Shown here one piece after another: positions 45,948 to 54,433 of a stretch of DNA of 64,000 nt; the stretch's first letter is position 1; each line of letters starts with the position of its first letter. Under the pieces are notes generated by a model. That model was given only the letters and a program-made list of their open reading frames with translations, was not told the DNA's origin and did not search any database. Location of the stretch: positions 94,083 through 158,082 of the forward strand of contig JBNLFG010000013.1 of the NCBI GenBank assembly GCA_050305405.1, read 5' to 3'. The DNA comes from Desulfolinea sp050305405 (GTDB lineage Bacteria; Chloroflexota; Anaerolineae; Anaerolineales; Villigracilaceae). The translations under genes and the position numbers were made by a program.

Positions 45948-47171
45948 CTAATCTACAAAACGCGAAAAAACCTGATTCCCCAAAAGACGCGCTTTATTTG
46001 TTAACCTTAAGGCTTCCGAAGTTTTCAACCCTTCGGAAGTTTTTATTTCTTCCCATTCCAACAGATCATATTGCATCAATTCATCAATTTCTTTCTTAAA
46101 AACGTCATTCAATTCAACCCCAAAACGCTTATAGAAAATCTGCCCATCCACCCCCTCATGCGTGAGACGCAAGCCCATCATCATATGCTCCTGCATCGCT
46201 TCTTCGGCAGGAACGGGATGTTTACTCACGGTTGCAGGCGAAAGCGGGAAATTTGCCGAGACATCCGCTTTTCTCAAGCGGTCGATATAGGTTTGGATGC
46301 GTAGCACATTCGAGTAGCGCGTCCCGTCGGCGTAACCATGAGCGCCCGCGCCAAAACCGAGATAAGGCAGGTTGCGCCAATATTGCAGGTTGTGCTGACA
46401 TTCATAAGAGCTCAAACCCTTACTACGAGGTGCTTCTTTTGCCCAATTGGAGATTTCGTATTGCACAAAACCTTCGCTTTCGAGAAAGCCGCTCGCCCAT
46501 TCGTACATATCGGCAGCCAGGTCGGGGTCAGGCAGCGGGAGTAAACCCTGCGCAGCCCAGCGTCCAAAAGGGGTGCCATGTTCGAGCGTGAGAGCATATA
46601 ACGAGAGATGTTCGGGGCGCAGGCCTACAATCAATTTAAGGGTAGCCTGCCACCGGTCAAGCGTTTGTTCCGGCAAGCCGAAGATCAGGTCAAAACTCAG
46701 GTTGTCGAATCCGGCTTTGCGTGCAGAAAGCGCCGCGGCAACAACATCCCCATAAGAATGAATGCGTTCGAGCAGTTTCAATTCGTCAGGGTGCGTCGAC
46801 TGTACGCCCAGACTAATCCGATTGAAGCCGACATCATGCAACCCCTGCACATACTCCTGTGTAAGCGTGCCAGGATTGGCTTCGAGCGAGATTTCAGCAT
46901 CGGGGGATAAATCGAAATTTTGGCGGATGGCATCAAAAACAACCGCAAACTGCGGAGCGCTCAGAAGCGAGGGCGTGCCACCACCAAAGAAAATCGTACT
47001 AGCACAAACTTTTTCCGGCGCTCCCTGCCCAACAAGTTCGATCTCGCGCACGAGCGCATCCACATAGGCAGGGATAAGAGAATCCTGCCCCGCGTAGGTG
47101 TTGAAATCACAGTAGGCGCAGCGATGTACGCAAAAGGGGATGTGGAAGTAAAGAGCGTGGCTAGTTGGCAT
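45948..47171 (-). CDS. hemW: Radical SAM heme chaperone HemW (HemN-like)
   Basis: 407 residues from ATG 47171. The iron-sulphur motif CVHRCAYC sits in YFHIPFCVHRCAYCDF, followed by FFGGGTPSLL. It lacks the N-terminal extension of true coproporphyrinogen oxidases, so HemW, which inserts heme into proteins, is the better call. The C-terminus contains KTSEGLKTSEALRL, an insert that contains a hairpin in DNA. Its start overlaps the end of the hydrolase gene by 11 bases. Confidence 0.9.
   Translation of the reverse strand: MPTSHALYFHIPFCVHRCAYCDFNTYAGQDSLIPAYVDALVREIELVGQGAPEKVCASTIFFGGGTPSLLSAPQFAVVFDAIRQNFDLSPDAEISLEANPGTLTQEYVQGLHDVGFNRISLGVQSTHPDELKLLERIHSYGDVVAAALSARKAGFDNLSFDLIFGLPEQTLDRWQATLKLIVGLRPEHLSLYALTLEHGTPFGRWAAQGLLPLPDPDLAADMYEWASGFLESEGFVQYEISNWAKEAPRSKGLSSYECQHNLQYWRNLPYLGFGAGAHGYADGTRYSNVLRIQTYIDRLRKADVSANFPLSPATVSKHPVPAEEAMQEHMMMGLRLTHEGVDGQIFYKRFGVELNDVFKKEIDELMQYDLLEWEEIKTSEGLKTSEALRLTNKARLLGNQVFSRFVD
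46013..46051 (+). terminator. Possible terminator embedded in the 3' coding end of hemW
   Basis: CTTCCGAAG and CTTCGGAAG form a nine-bp stem (nine-base loop) followed by TTTTTATTTCTT on the plus strand, 67 nt past the stop of the converging lipoprotein gene. On the minus strand it codes for the repeated Lys-Thr-Ser-Glu in HemW. Confidence 0.5.
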
Positions 47172-47898
47172 TTTCGAAGAAATCAAGGAACATATGCGAG
47201 GCAGTCAGAGTTACATCAGAATGCGCTTCGCCAAAGGCGCGCAAGCGCGGCTCATGCGGCCCCAACACCAAACGGATTGCCCAAGCAGGGAGATTTTTGC
47301 GGAAATCTCCAGCAGCATCTCCACAATGCAGACGCCAACCTTGTTCGGTTTGGATCGCCACACCGCAATGCCCACGCGTGTGTCCCGACAACGGAATCAA
47401 CCACATCTCCGGCGAGAAGGGCAAACGGATGGCATCAAAATCGAACCATTTTTCGCCGCGCTGATCATAAAGTTGAAAATCAGGGGCATGGGCAATATAA
47501 CTGTGATCGTAGGCAAGGTCATAAAAACTTTTGCGACCACCCATAAAAGCATCGTATTCGCGGCGCGCAAGATGCACTTGCGCCTGCGGGAAATCCGCCA
47601 AGCCGCTGATATGATCAAAGTGCATATGCGTCAGCACAATATGGCGCACATCTTCGGGCTGGTATCCCAACGCCACAACCTGATTGAGCGCCGCTTCGCG
47701 CGCATCCATCTGCATTTTCGTGATCACTTGAAAAAAACGCGTAAAAGGCGTGGGCGCGGCATATTCATGCGTCCCCAACCCAGTGTCAATCAGCACCAGC
47801 CCCTGCTCGGTTTCGACCAAAAGTGAGAGAAGCCCGGTTTGCCAGTGACGCGGATAGCGAGCATTGCAAGTGAAGGTATTGAGAAAGTGAATGCGCAT
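47161..47898 (-). CDS. Metallo-beta-lactamase-fold hydrolase
   Basis: 245 residues. The metal motif HMHFDH (HxHxDH) is in IVLTHMHFDHISG, with later ligands in LSGHTRGHCG and HCGDAAGD. Resembles lactonase or glyoxalase-like members; exact substrate not determinable. It overlaps the start of hemW and is co-transcribed with it. Confidence 0.88.
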   Translation of the reverse strand: MRIHFLNTFTCNARYPRHWQTGLLSLLVETEQGLVLIDTGLGTHEYAAPTPFTRFFQVITKMQMDAREAALNQVVALGYQPEDVRHIVLTHMHFDHISGLADFPQAQVHLARREYDAFMGGRKSFYDLAYDHSYIAHAPDFQLYDQRGEKWFDFDAIRLPFSPEMWLIPLSGHTRGHCGVAIQTEQGWRLHCGDAAGDFRKNLPAWAIRLVLGPHEPRLRAFGEAHSDVTLTASHMFLDFFENAN

Positions 47899-48017
47899 GG
47901 TTTGATGATAACATGGGAACGAAAAACATTGTAAAATAAGGTATTCAATTCAACAATTTATGAGCAGGGCGTCAGCCCGACAAAGTAATCTTTCGGTGAA
48001 TGGGTTTGGAGACTGTT

Positions 48018-49172
48018 ATGGCTTGGTTTGCAGATAAAAAACAAGAGTTGGATGTAAAGCGATTAATCGGGATGCTGCGCGAGAGCGACGCGAGCAAACG
48101 AAATAACGCTGCACGCCAATTAATCGCCATCGGAGCGAACGCCGCCCCGGGTTTGGTCGCCGCGCTCCAGAGCAAAGACCCAGCCCTTCACAAGTTCGTT
48201 CCGCAGATTCTCGTCCGCATCGGAGCAGATGCAATCCCCGTGCTAACCAAAGCGATCCAAACAGGCGATGCAGCCGGCCAAATCCTGGCAGCCGATATTC
48301 TCGGAGAAATTGGAGATGCGGTGGCCCTACCCATCTTGCTGCAAATCCTGCCGAGTGAACATTACAAGGTGCAGGTTGCGGCGGCACTGGCACTGGGAAA
48401 AATCGGCGACAAACGCGGGCTGCCGCAACTGCTGAACACACTCAGCGACGCGGACCCGGATGTGCGCATTGCTGTAGCACAGGCGATCGGGCAGTTCAAA
48501 GAGCCTGCCACCTACCTAAACATCGCTGATCTGCTCGACGACCCCGAGATCAACGTACGCGAAGCGGCTGCGCAGACGCTGGCAGATACCGACGATGCAA
48601 GTGTGATCCCTTATCTGGTAGACGCACTTTATGATTCGTTCTGGTGGTATGGGCGCGAGAGCGCCATCAAGACGCTGCTGGAGGCGATCCGAAAATTTGG
48701 TGCGCAAGCATACGAGCCGCTCGCCGAGGCCATGAGCGCAAAAGAGCCAACCACACGTCGCTTTGCGATTAGCCTGCTGGCCCCATTGAAAGACCCGCGC
48801 GCACTGGAGCCGCTCCAGATGGCCTTCTATGACCCGAATTATGACGTAGCAGGGATGGCGGCAGTAGCACTGGCAGAATATGGACAAGCAGCAATGCCAA
48901 TCTTCGCCGAGGCATTGAACAGCCCTAATCAGTGGATCCGCGAGAAGGCCATCGAGAGTATCGCCCAGATCGGCGGACAAGATGCGCTCGAGACGCTGCT
49001 TCCGCTGCTTGTGGATGCAAATCCGCAAATCCGCGCGGCAACAGTCATAGCGCTCGGGACGCTTAAAGATCGCCGCGCGCTGCACGCTCTAAACGAAATC
49101 GCCGTCCAACGCGACGATCGCGAAGTCTCGAAGCTGGCACGGCAGGCGATTGCAGCGATTCAGGCGGGATAA
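48018..49172 (+). CDS. HEAT-repeat protein
   Basis: 384 residues from ATG 48018 (GGAG six bases upstream; another ATG lies six codons earlier). Built from about ten HEAT/PBS-lyase-type repeats, each with patterns like AVALPILLQIL ... VAAALALGKIGD and VRIAVAQAIGQFKE. Such proteins are binding scaffolds. No enzyme motif seen. Followed 33 nt later by the signal peptidase gene on the same strand. Confidence 0.85.
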   Translation: MAWFADKKQELDVKRLIGMLRESDASKRNNAARQLIAIGANAAPGLVAALQSKDPALHKFVPQILVRIGADAIPVLTKAIQTGDAAGQILAADILGEIGDAVALPILLQILPSEHYKVQVAAALALGKIGDKRGLPQLLNTLSDADPDVRIAVAQAIGQFKEPATYLNIADLLDDPEINVREAAAQTLADTDDASVIPYLVDALYDSFWWYGRESAIKTLLEAIRKFGAQAYEPLAEAMSAKEPTTRRFAISLLAPLKDPRALEPLQMAFYDPNYDVAGMAAVALAEYGQAAMPIFAEALNSPNQWIREKAIESIAQIGGQDALETLLPLLVDANPQIRAATVIALGTLKDRRALHALNEIAVQRDDREVSKLARQAIAAIQAG

Positions 49173-49205
49173 AGTCAGAGCGTTTGTATTTAATGGAGGA
49201 AATCA

Positions 49206-49769
49206 ATGAAGTTTTTTTTGAACGAATCTAACCACGGGAATGTTTTCAAAACGATCCAACATCTACAAAAAATTGTATGGGAAACAATCACAACGCTCGT
49301 ACCTGCTTTGCTAATGGCACTCTTTATCAATGTTCATGTAGCAAAAGCGGTAGAAATAGAGGCGGGGCCCAGTATGCAACCGAATATGTATCAGGGCTAC
49401 CGATTAATGATAGAGAAAGTAAGCTATCGATTCCATCTACCACAGCGCGGCGATGTCGTTGTCGTAGATCGCTTTGGAGAAGAAGTTTCTTTGGTCAAGC
49501 GCGTGATGGGATTGCCGGGAGAAATGGTTGAAGTTCAGGATGGACATGTCAGAATTAATGGACAGGGTGTCGATGAACCCTGGGTTCTTTATTTTGGCGG
49601 GCCCGATTATGGGCCAGCAAAAATACCGGATGGGTTCATATTCGTCGTAGGCGATAATCGCCAAAACTCCTTGGATTCCAGAGAAATCGGGCCTGTGCCG
49701 TTAGAGATGGTCGCCGGGCGCGTCTGGCTCGTATATTGGCCCTTGGCTCAGCTCAAACTTGTTCCTTAA
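49206..49769 (+). CDS. lepB: Signal peptidase I
   Basis: Cuts signal peptides from exported proteins. 187 residues. One N-terminal membrane helix (about 27-47), nucleophile Ser in EAGPSMQPNM, general-base Lys in LVKRVMGLPGE, and the box VVGDNRQNSLDSREIGPV. Small size is typical of Gram-positive-like enzymes with a single helix. The gene end overlaps the converging dehydrogenase-like gene by 17 bases. Confidence 0.93.
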   Translation: MKFFLNESNHGNVFKTIQHLQKIVWETITTLVPALLMALFINVHVAKAVEIEAGPSMQPNMYQGYRLMIEKVSYRFHLPQRGDVVVVDRFGEEVSLVKRVMGLPGEMVEVQDGHVRINGQGVDEPWVLYFGGPDYGPAKIPDGFIFVVGDNRQNSLDSREIGPVPLEMVAGRVWLVYWPLAQLKLVP

Positions 49770-50916
49770 GGGCTAATGCCGGTTTTTTATCCCCTTCACG
49801 CAAAAAATAATCCAGGCTGCCTCGATAAAGCGCGCGCCCGAAATGGTAACGAGAGTTCGCCAATGCATCATATCCCACCTTCAACAACTCCTGCATCAGC
49901 GGCTTGAGTTGCAGCTCATAATGCTTCATGCATTCTTCGGGGTGAATACCGGGCCATGAGTAGCAAGAAACGCTTGTTCGGCGTACGTCGCTGGGAATTT
50001 CAGCGGGGATTTTTGCCGTCCAATGGGGGTCATCAGGATGAAAAATATATTGATCAAGATTTCCCTGCGGGATGCCCTCGATTCCACGTACCACGTGTGG
50101 AGTCACGTCCAACAGGTAGGGGTCAACTGCCAAATCCACGACCACAGCATGGGCGGGCAACCAAGCCAACCAGGCGTTCGGTACGATCGGCTTAGACGGA
50201 TCCCGTCGCAAGGTCGTATCCACCAGCACATCCGTATCCCGCAGCAATTTCTCCATCTGAATCGGATCATTTGTGATATTACGTCCCACGCCGGTAGCCA
50301 AGACACCCATCCCACTTGTTGCAATATGGGACTCGTTTCGCGCGCGGGACCCAAACTTGGTCGCTGCGTCCAAAGCATGTTTCCCGACCATACCTGTTCC
50401 GAGCACCAGCACTCGAAAAGGTTCACCGTTATCTTTGCGCAACCCCGCAAAACGCTCTTCAAGCACATCAAAAGCCGTTTCAAGGCCATTCCACGCAACT
50501 GCATTCATATTCTCCACCAAGCGAATACCGCTTCCGTTCACGATGCTATCGAGCGAAACCGCTTTAATGCCCAACGCCTGCAAACGCGCCACCCGCTGCG
50601 GGCGAGTATGATAATGCAACATGGAGATCAAGATCGCGCCACGCTGCAAGAGTTCGAATTCTTTCAACTGCGGCGCACGCAAAATCATGACGACATCCTG
50701 CAGAAAGGCTTCAGCACGACTTCCCTCATGAATATCTAATCCTTCTGCCTGATAATCTGCAAATGACAGTCCCAAATGGCTCCCATATTCTTTTTCCAAA
50801 ACCACGCCCACACCATTAGTGGCCAGCCACCGAACAAACTTCGGTAAAAAAACACGTTTTTCGCCATCTTCCGCGGACATGCTGGGAAAACCAATCGTTT
50901 TTGGCACACTCATCAC
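49753..50916 (-). CDS. Alanine/saccharopine-dehydrogenase-like NAD-binding protein
   Basis: 387 residues. The N-terminal half resembles the N-terminal domain of alanine dehydrogenase and transhydrogenase (VVLEKEYGSHLGLSFADY, MILRAPQ). The middle is a Rossmann fold (RVLVLGTGMVGKHALDAATKFG). It is not clearly alanine dehydrogenase: several substrate residues cannot be matched. Downstream of the KamA-like gene on the same strand (86 nt), so it may act on a product of that enzyme or on another amino acid. Substrate unknown. Confidence 0.7.
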   Translation of the reverse strand: MMSVPKTIGFPSMSAEDGEKRVFLPKFVRWLATNGVGVVLEKEYGSHLGLSFADYQAEGLDIHEGSRAEAFLQDVVMILRAPQLKEFELLQRGAILISMLHYHTRPQRVARLQALGIKAVSLDSIVNGSGIRLVENMNAVAWNGLETAFDVLEERFAGLRKDNGEPFRVLVLGTGMVGKHALDAATKFGSRARNESHIATSGMGVLATGVGRNITNDPIQMEKLLRDTDVLVDTTLRRDPSKPIVPNAWLAWLPAHAVVVDLAVDPYLLDVTPHVVRGIEGIPQGNLDQYIFHPDDPHWTAKIPAEIPSDVRRTSVSCYSWPGIHPEECMKHYELQLKPLMQELLKVGYDALANSRYHFGRALYRGSLDYFLREGDKKPALALKEQV

Positions 50917-51002
50917 GTTCTCCTGAAAAAATTCCTCGCCAAAAAATAATCCCTGCGAAGTGAAATCTCCGCAGGGATACAGAAGCGGAGTTGAATTTTA
51001 AC

Positions 51003-52385
51003 CTAAACCGCTATTTGCAGCCCATCTTCTATTTGCTGAAGTTGCAAATACTCTGCATTCCGAGCAAGATCAGCCTCAGTCATCACTGCAAGTTCATTTT
51101 CGTAGAAAAACTTATCTTCGCCAAAAGCAGGCGTCAGGTCGTTTATCCAGGTCGCCTTTTCATCATATTTGGCATAGAAGGAACGCCCGACCCAATCGGG
51201 GTTACGCCCTTGCAAGACTTCCAGCGAGATCGCCTTTTCGGTGCCAATACGGCTAATTCCACTTACACGCACCTTACCCAACATGCAAGACATGCTCGGG
51301 CCGCGCACGGTGCGCGCAAGTCCACTGACCTGCCTATAGGCCGTACGGAAGATTTTAACAGCCTTCACCAGTGGGACGCCAAAGAAATGCTGTGCGCCTG
51401 TATCACGCGCGATGAACATGTAATAAGGCACCATCCCCATGCGAACTTGTTCGCGCCACATACGTGCCCAAGCATTGGCATCATCATTGATATGCGCCAT
51501 CACAGGTGATTGAGTACGTACGGTCGCTCCAATATCACGCAGCAAATGGACAGCATCTTTCACAGCTTGGGTACCCAACTCTTGGGGGTGAGTGAAGTGC
51601 GCCATAATGGAGACATGTTTCCCTGCTTTTATAACTTTTCTGAGCAATTCCATCAGATCTGAAGCATCGGGATCCGTCAGGAAGCGATAGGGCCAATAAG
51701 AAAGGGATTTAGTGCCAAAACGAATACTGCGCAGATGCGGGATATCCAAGATCGCATTGACATATTGAGCTATATTACTCGTGCGCATGATGAGCGGATC
51801 TCCGCCCGTAAAGAGAACATCTGTAATCTGTGGTTGCGAACGGATATATTGCGCAAGTGTATCTTCTTCACGCGAGGCAAATTTCAATTGCTTATTACCA
51901 ATAAACTGCGCCCAGCGGAAACAATAAGTACAGTAGGCATGACAGGTTTGTCCCTGACTCGGGAAAAAGAGAACGGTCTCGCGATATTTATGCTGCAAGC
52001 CCTGAAGATATTCTCCGTTGAAAAACGGGACGTTATGGGTCATCTGCCCGGCGGGGTGCGGATTTAGCCGTAAACGAATATTATTTGCAGTTCGCGCTAT
52101 TCGTTTTTCATCTTCACTGAGCACAGCATCCGCCATCTCTTCAAAATCTTTCGGGAGCAGCATCGCCACATTCGGGAAAGTCAGCGCAAAAAGCGGATCT
52201 CGCTCATAGTTCTCCCACTCAATCAATTGATCTACCACGTAATTATTCGTGCGAAACGGGAGCACATGACTTACCACATCGATCGCGAACTGTTCATCAT
52301 CACTAAGATGTGCTGTGATTTTAGGATCATTTCGAAAATTCTTTGGAGTAATGGGTTTGAATTTTTGGAATTCATTTGAAAACAT
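51003..52385 (-). CDS. KamA-family radical SAM protein, atypical lysine 2,3-aminomutase homologue
   Basis: 460 residues from ATG 52385 (AAAGGAGA upstream). The cluster motif is CHAYCTYC (CxxxCxxC), then DVLFTGGDPLIM. Classical lysine 2,3-aminomutases use a YCRHC-type motif and a PGGGGK site whose Lys binds PLP; here the equivalent area reads SCMLGKVRVSG. So the fold is KamA-like, but the substrate may differ. A nearby dehydrogenase-like gene suggests an amino-acid pathway. A long leader lies upstream. Confidence 0.8.
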   Translation of the reverse strand: MFSNEFQKFKPITPKNFRNDPKITAHLSDDEQFAIDVVSHVLPFRTNNYVVDQLIEWENYERDPLFALTFPNVAMLLPKDFEEMADAVLSEDEKRIARTANNIRLRLNPHPAGQMTHNVPFFNGEYLQGLQHKYRETVLFFPSQGQTCHAYCTYCFRWAQFIGNKQLKFASREEDTLAQYIRSQPQITDVLFTGGDPLIMRTSNIAQYVNAILDIPHLRSIRFGTKSLSYWPYRFLTDPDASDLMELLRKVIKAGKHVSIMAHFTHPQELGTQAVKDAVHLLRDIGATVRTQSPVMAHINDDANAWARMWREQVRMGMVPYYMFIARDTGAQHFFGVPLVKAVKIFRTAYRQVSGLARTVRGPSMSCMLGKVRVSGISRIGTEKAISLEVLQGRNPDWVGRSFYAKYDEKATWINDLTPAFGEDKFFYENELAVMTEADLARNAEYLQLQQIEDGLQIAV

Positions 52386-52682
52386 AAAATGGGTCTCCTT
52401 TGAATATGGGGAATTGAACCACCTTAAAGCAAAGATGCTGCTCCTCACTTTAAGACGGTTTGGATCGTATTGACAGCTTTTTCGCTGTAATTGAAGAATA
52501 TTAAATTTGGGTTATGCAGCATTGAGCCCAAACTCCCCGATGAAAAAACACGCAGAAAGAGATACAGAAAACACTACGAAAGGTGAGTTTCTGATCTACA
52601 AGGTTCTTTCTCAAAAAACGCGGGAGCTTTCGGAATCCGTTAAACGGATTAGAGTCTATCTATCCCCTATTTTAGCACATAC
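52386..52682 (-). other. Leader region of the KamA-like gene
   Basis: About 300 nt without a gene. It contains a small palindrome (AATCCGTTTAACGGATT on the minus strand, near 52634-52650) and an AGCGAAAAAGCT hairpin near 52476-52487. I looked for a lysine riboswitch pattern and did not find it. A promoter could not be placed. Confidence 0.4.
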
Positions 52683-52717
52683 AAAAAAACTCCCGACAAA
52701 CGCTTGTTTATCGGGAG
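52683..52717 (-). terminator. Terminator after the helix-hairpin-helix gene
   Basis: On the minus strand CTCCCGATAAAC pairs with GTTTGTCGGGAG (one mismatch) around a short loop, followed by a T-run. It closes the gene ending at 52738. Confidence 0.85.
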
Positions 52718-52737
52718 CAAGTTCAAATCCAGGAGCG

Positions 52738-53175
52738 CTAGGCGCGGCGTCCACCTTTGAGTTCATCCTGTAATTTAGCAAGAGCTTCGGTATCTCCTTT
52801 GGCAGCCAAATCTGCTTGCTCAATCCAACCGGCCGGCTCCATCATCTGCAAGCCGGCTTCTTTCAAAACTTCGCGGACGGCATCCGCATCAGCAGCAGCG
52901 AGTTGGGCAAAGGTCGTATACCCAGCGCCAGCGAGTACGCCAGAGACTTTGGGGCCAACCCCTTCGAGCCTGGTTAGATCGTCAGGAGCAGCTTCCTCGT
53001 GTGCAGCCTCTACATGCACGGGGGCATGGGTTTCAGCAGGTGCAGCGTCAGCATCTTTCTTGCTGGTCATCCACCCAACGATAATGATAATAACAAAAAC
53101 AACCAGCACAAGCCACAGTAACCAAGTAAGATTGGTTTCGTGTGTGCCTTCAGATAAGAGATTCAGTGCGTACAT
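52738..53175 (-). CDS. Membrane-anchored helix-hairpin-helix protein
   Basis: 145 residues: one N-terminal helix (about 17-38, WLLWLVLVVFVIIIIVGWM), an Ala/Glu/His linker, and a helix-hairpin-helix region (LTRLEGVGPKVSGVLAGAGY, then FAQLAAADADAVREVLKEAG) of the type seen in small DUF4332-like proteins. HhH modules usually contact DNA or protein. GGAGG precedes the ATG. It is a single-gene unit with its own terminator. Confidence 0.8.
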   Translation of the reverse strand: MYALNLLSEGTHETNLTWLLWLVLVVFVIIIIVGWMTSKKDADAAPAETHAPVHVEAAHEEAAPDDLTRLEGVGPKVSGVLAGAGYTTFAQLAAADADAVREVLKEAGLQMMEPAGWIEQADLAAKGDTEALAKLQDELKGGRRA

Positions 53176-53296
53176 ATATCCTCCAGGGGGATTGAATTAA
53201 ATTATGACAGGAATGTCATTCCATCTGTAACTATAAAAGGAAGCAATGCCCATGTCAATGCCATCTCAAAAAACGCTTGGATGTATAATAAAAGGC

Positions 53297-53773
53297 ATGA
53301 CAAAGACAGCCCCTGTATCCCTTACATTGCAAAAATTAAACGCCCCGCACCATGTTTTTGAGCACACAAATCCAATCAAAAGCATAGAGCAGGCCGCCGC
53401 CGAACGTGCACAGGACGTGACACAACTTGTGCGCAGTATTCTCTTCCGTGTTGGCAAAGATGAGTTTATGATGGTCATGGTCGCTGGTCCCGGTCAACTT
53501 TCGTGGCCCGCACTGCGCGCTCATTTAGGACAATCACGCATGACAATGGCAACCAAAGATGAAGTCCTAAACGTGACAGGCTACCCCATCGGCACGGTGG
53601 CGCCTATCGGTTTGCCGCAGCCGATCCGCTTATTGGCAGACAAGAACGTCTTCGCCCATGATGAAATTTCCTTCGGTTCAGGCAAACGCAATACCGCGAT
53701 CATCATGCAAACAAAGGATTTCCAAAAGGTGATCGGTGAAGTAGAAATCGGAGAGTTTCTAAGCAAAGAGTAA
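53297..53773 (+). CDS. YbaK/ProX-type aminoacyl-tRNA deacylase-like protein
   Basis: 158 residues from ATG 53297; starts at 53246 or 53252 are possible and have a better ribosome site (AAAAGGAAG). The domain is the YbaK/prolyl-tRNA-editing fold, with the conserved Lys-type region (LVRSILFRVGKDEFMMVMVAG) and the substrate-loop GYPIGTVAPIGLP. Such proteins hydrolyse mischarged tRNAs. Specificity unknown. It leads a plus-strand run to the small membrane protein. Confidence 0.82.
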   Translation: MTKTAPVSLTLQKLNAPHHVFEHTNPIKSIEQAAAERAQDVTQLVRSILFRVGKDEFMMVMVAGPGQLSWPALRAHLGQSRMTMATKDEVLNVTGYPIGTVAPIGLPQPIRLLADKNVFAHDEISFGSGKRNTAIIMQTKDFQKVIGEVEIGEFLSKE

Positions 53774-53785
53774 AAGGAGTAAAAG

Positions 53786-54115
53786 ATGGACGAACTGACC
53801 AAAATGATCGCCAGCGCAGTCGTCGCCTACATCGTCCCTAAAGCGCTTGGGGACATCGGTAAAACCTTCACGCCCACAGGCAGTAGTGATAGAAGCCTGC
53901 CCTGGGTGCAGTGGCTGATCGCCTGCTTCATCGGTGGGAACGCTCTTGCCTGGGGCGTGGCAGCCATCCTTTTGCCACTACTCGTCGAACCAATTGGCTC
54001 CGCTTTCGGCTTTGTCCTCGGCTGGATCATCGGCTGGGGCATTATCGCCACAATTGGTGCTGCACTGCTTCTGCTCCCATTGGCACGGCTTGATCCGCAA
54101 ACAAAACAAGCATGA
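53786..54115 (+). CDS. Small membrane protein, unknown
   Basis: 109 residues with two membrane helices (about 44-70 and 75-100) and a short N-terminal helix. No family recognised. AAAGGAGTAAAAG precedes the ATG. The stop overlaps the cupin start (ATGA), so both are made together. Confidence 0.65.
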   Translation: MDELTKMIASAVVAYIVPKALGDIGKTFTPTGSSDRSLPWVQWLIACFIGGNALAWGVAAILLPLLVEPIGSAFGFVLGWIIGWGIIATIGAALLLLPLARLDPQTKQA

Positions 54116-54420
54116 CAGCATTTACCGAACCCAAAGTCATCCGCTGGGAGAGCGCAACTCCCAACGAAAATGAACTCGCCCAAATCCTGCATAACGAGGG
54201 CTTGAGCTATTATCCGTGGTCGAACGCCCCACATGACCTTTACGCGCCACATCTGCACACCTACGGCAAGATCATCTACGTCGTACGCGGATCAATCTCC
54301 TTTATCCTCAATCAGACCCTCACCCTGCACACAGGAGATCGGCTCGAACTGCCAGCCAATACCGTCCACAGTGCGGCGGTCGGCGGGCAGGGGGTCAAAT
54401 GCTTCGAAGCCCATTGCTAA
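54112..54420 (+). CDS. Cupin-domain protein
   Basis: 102 residues, a single cupin barrel. The metal site pattern includes HLHTYGKIIYVVRGSISF and a later His (NTVHSAAV), so metal binding is likely though no reaction can be assigned. It overlaps the preceding small membrane gene by four bases; the next gene starts 14 nt after its stop. Confidence 0.8.
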   Translation: MTAFTEPKVIRWESATPNENELAQILHNEGLSYYPWSNAPHDLYAPHLHTYGKIIYVVRGSISFILNQTLTLHTGDRLELPANTVHSAAVGGQGVKCFEAHC

Positions 54421-54433
54421 CAAGTTGACACAC

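Noticed and set aside
47950..47990. GGGCGTCAGCCC hairpin before the HEAT-repeat gene
   Set aside because: Stem too short and no T-run; too weak to call a terminator or repeat family.
52386..52737. Lysine riboswitch upstream of the KamA-like gene
   Set aside because: Looked for because of the KamA context; the conserved junction sequences were not seen.
54233..54433. N-terminal extension of the large membrane protein into the cupin gene
   Set aside because: Low-complexity out-of-frame reading of the cupin gene; the hydrophobic protein begins at 54434.
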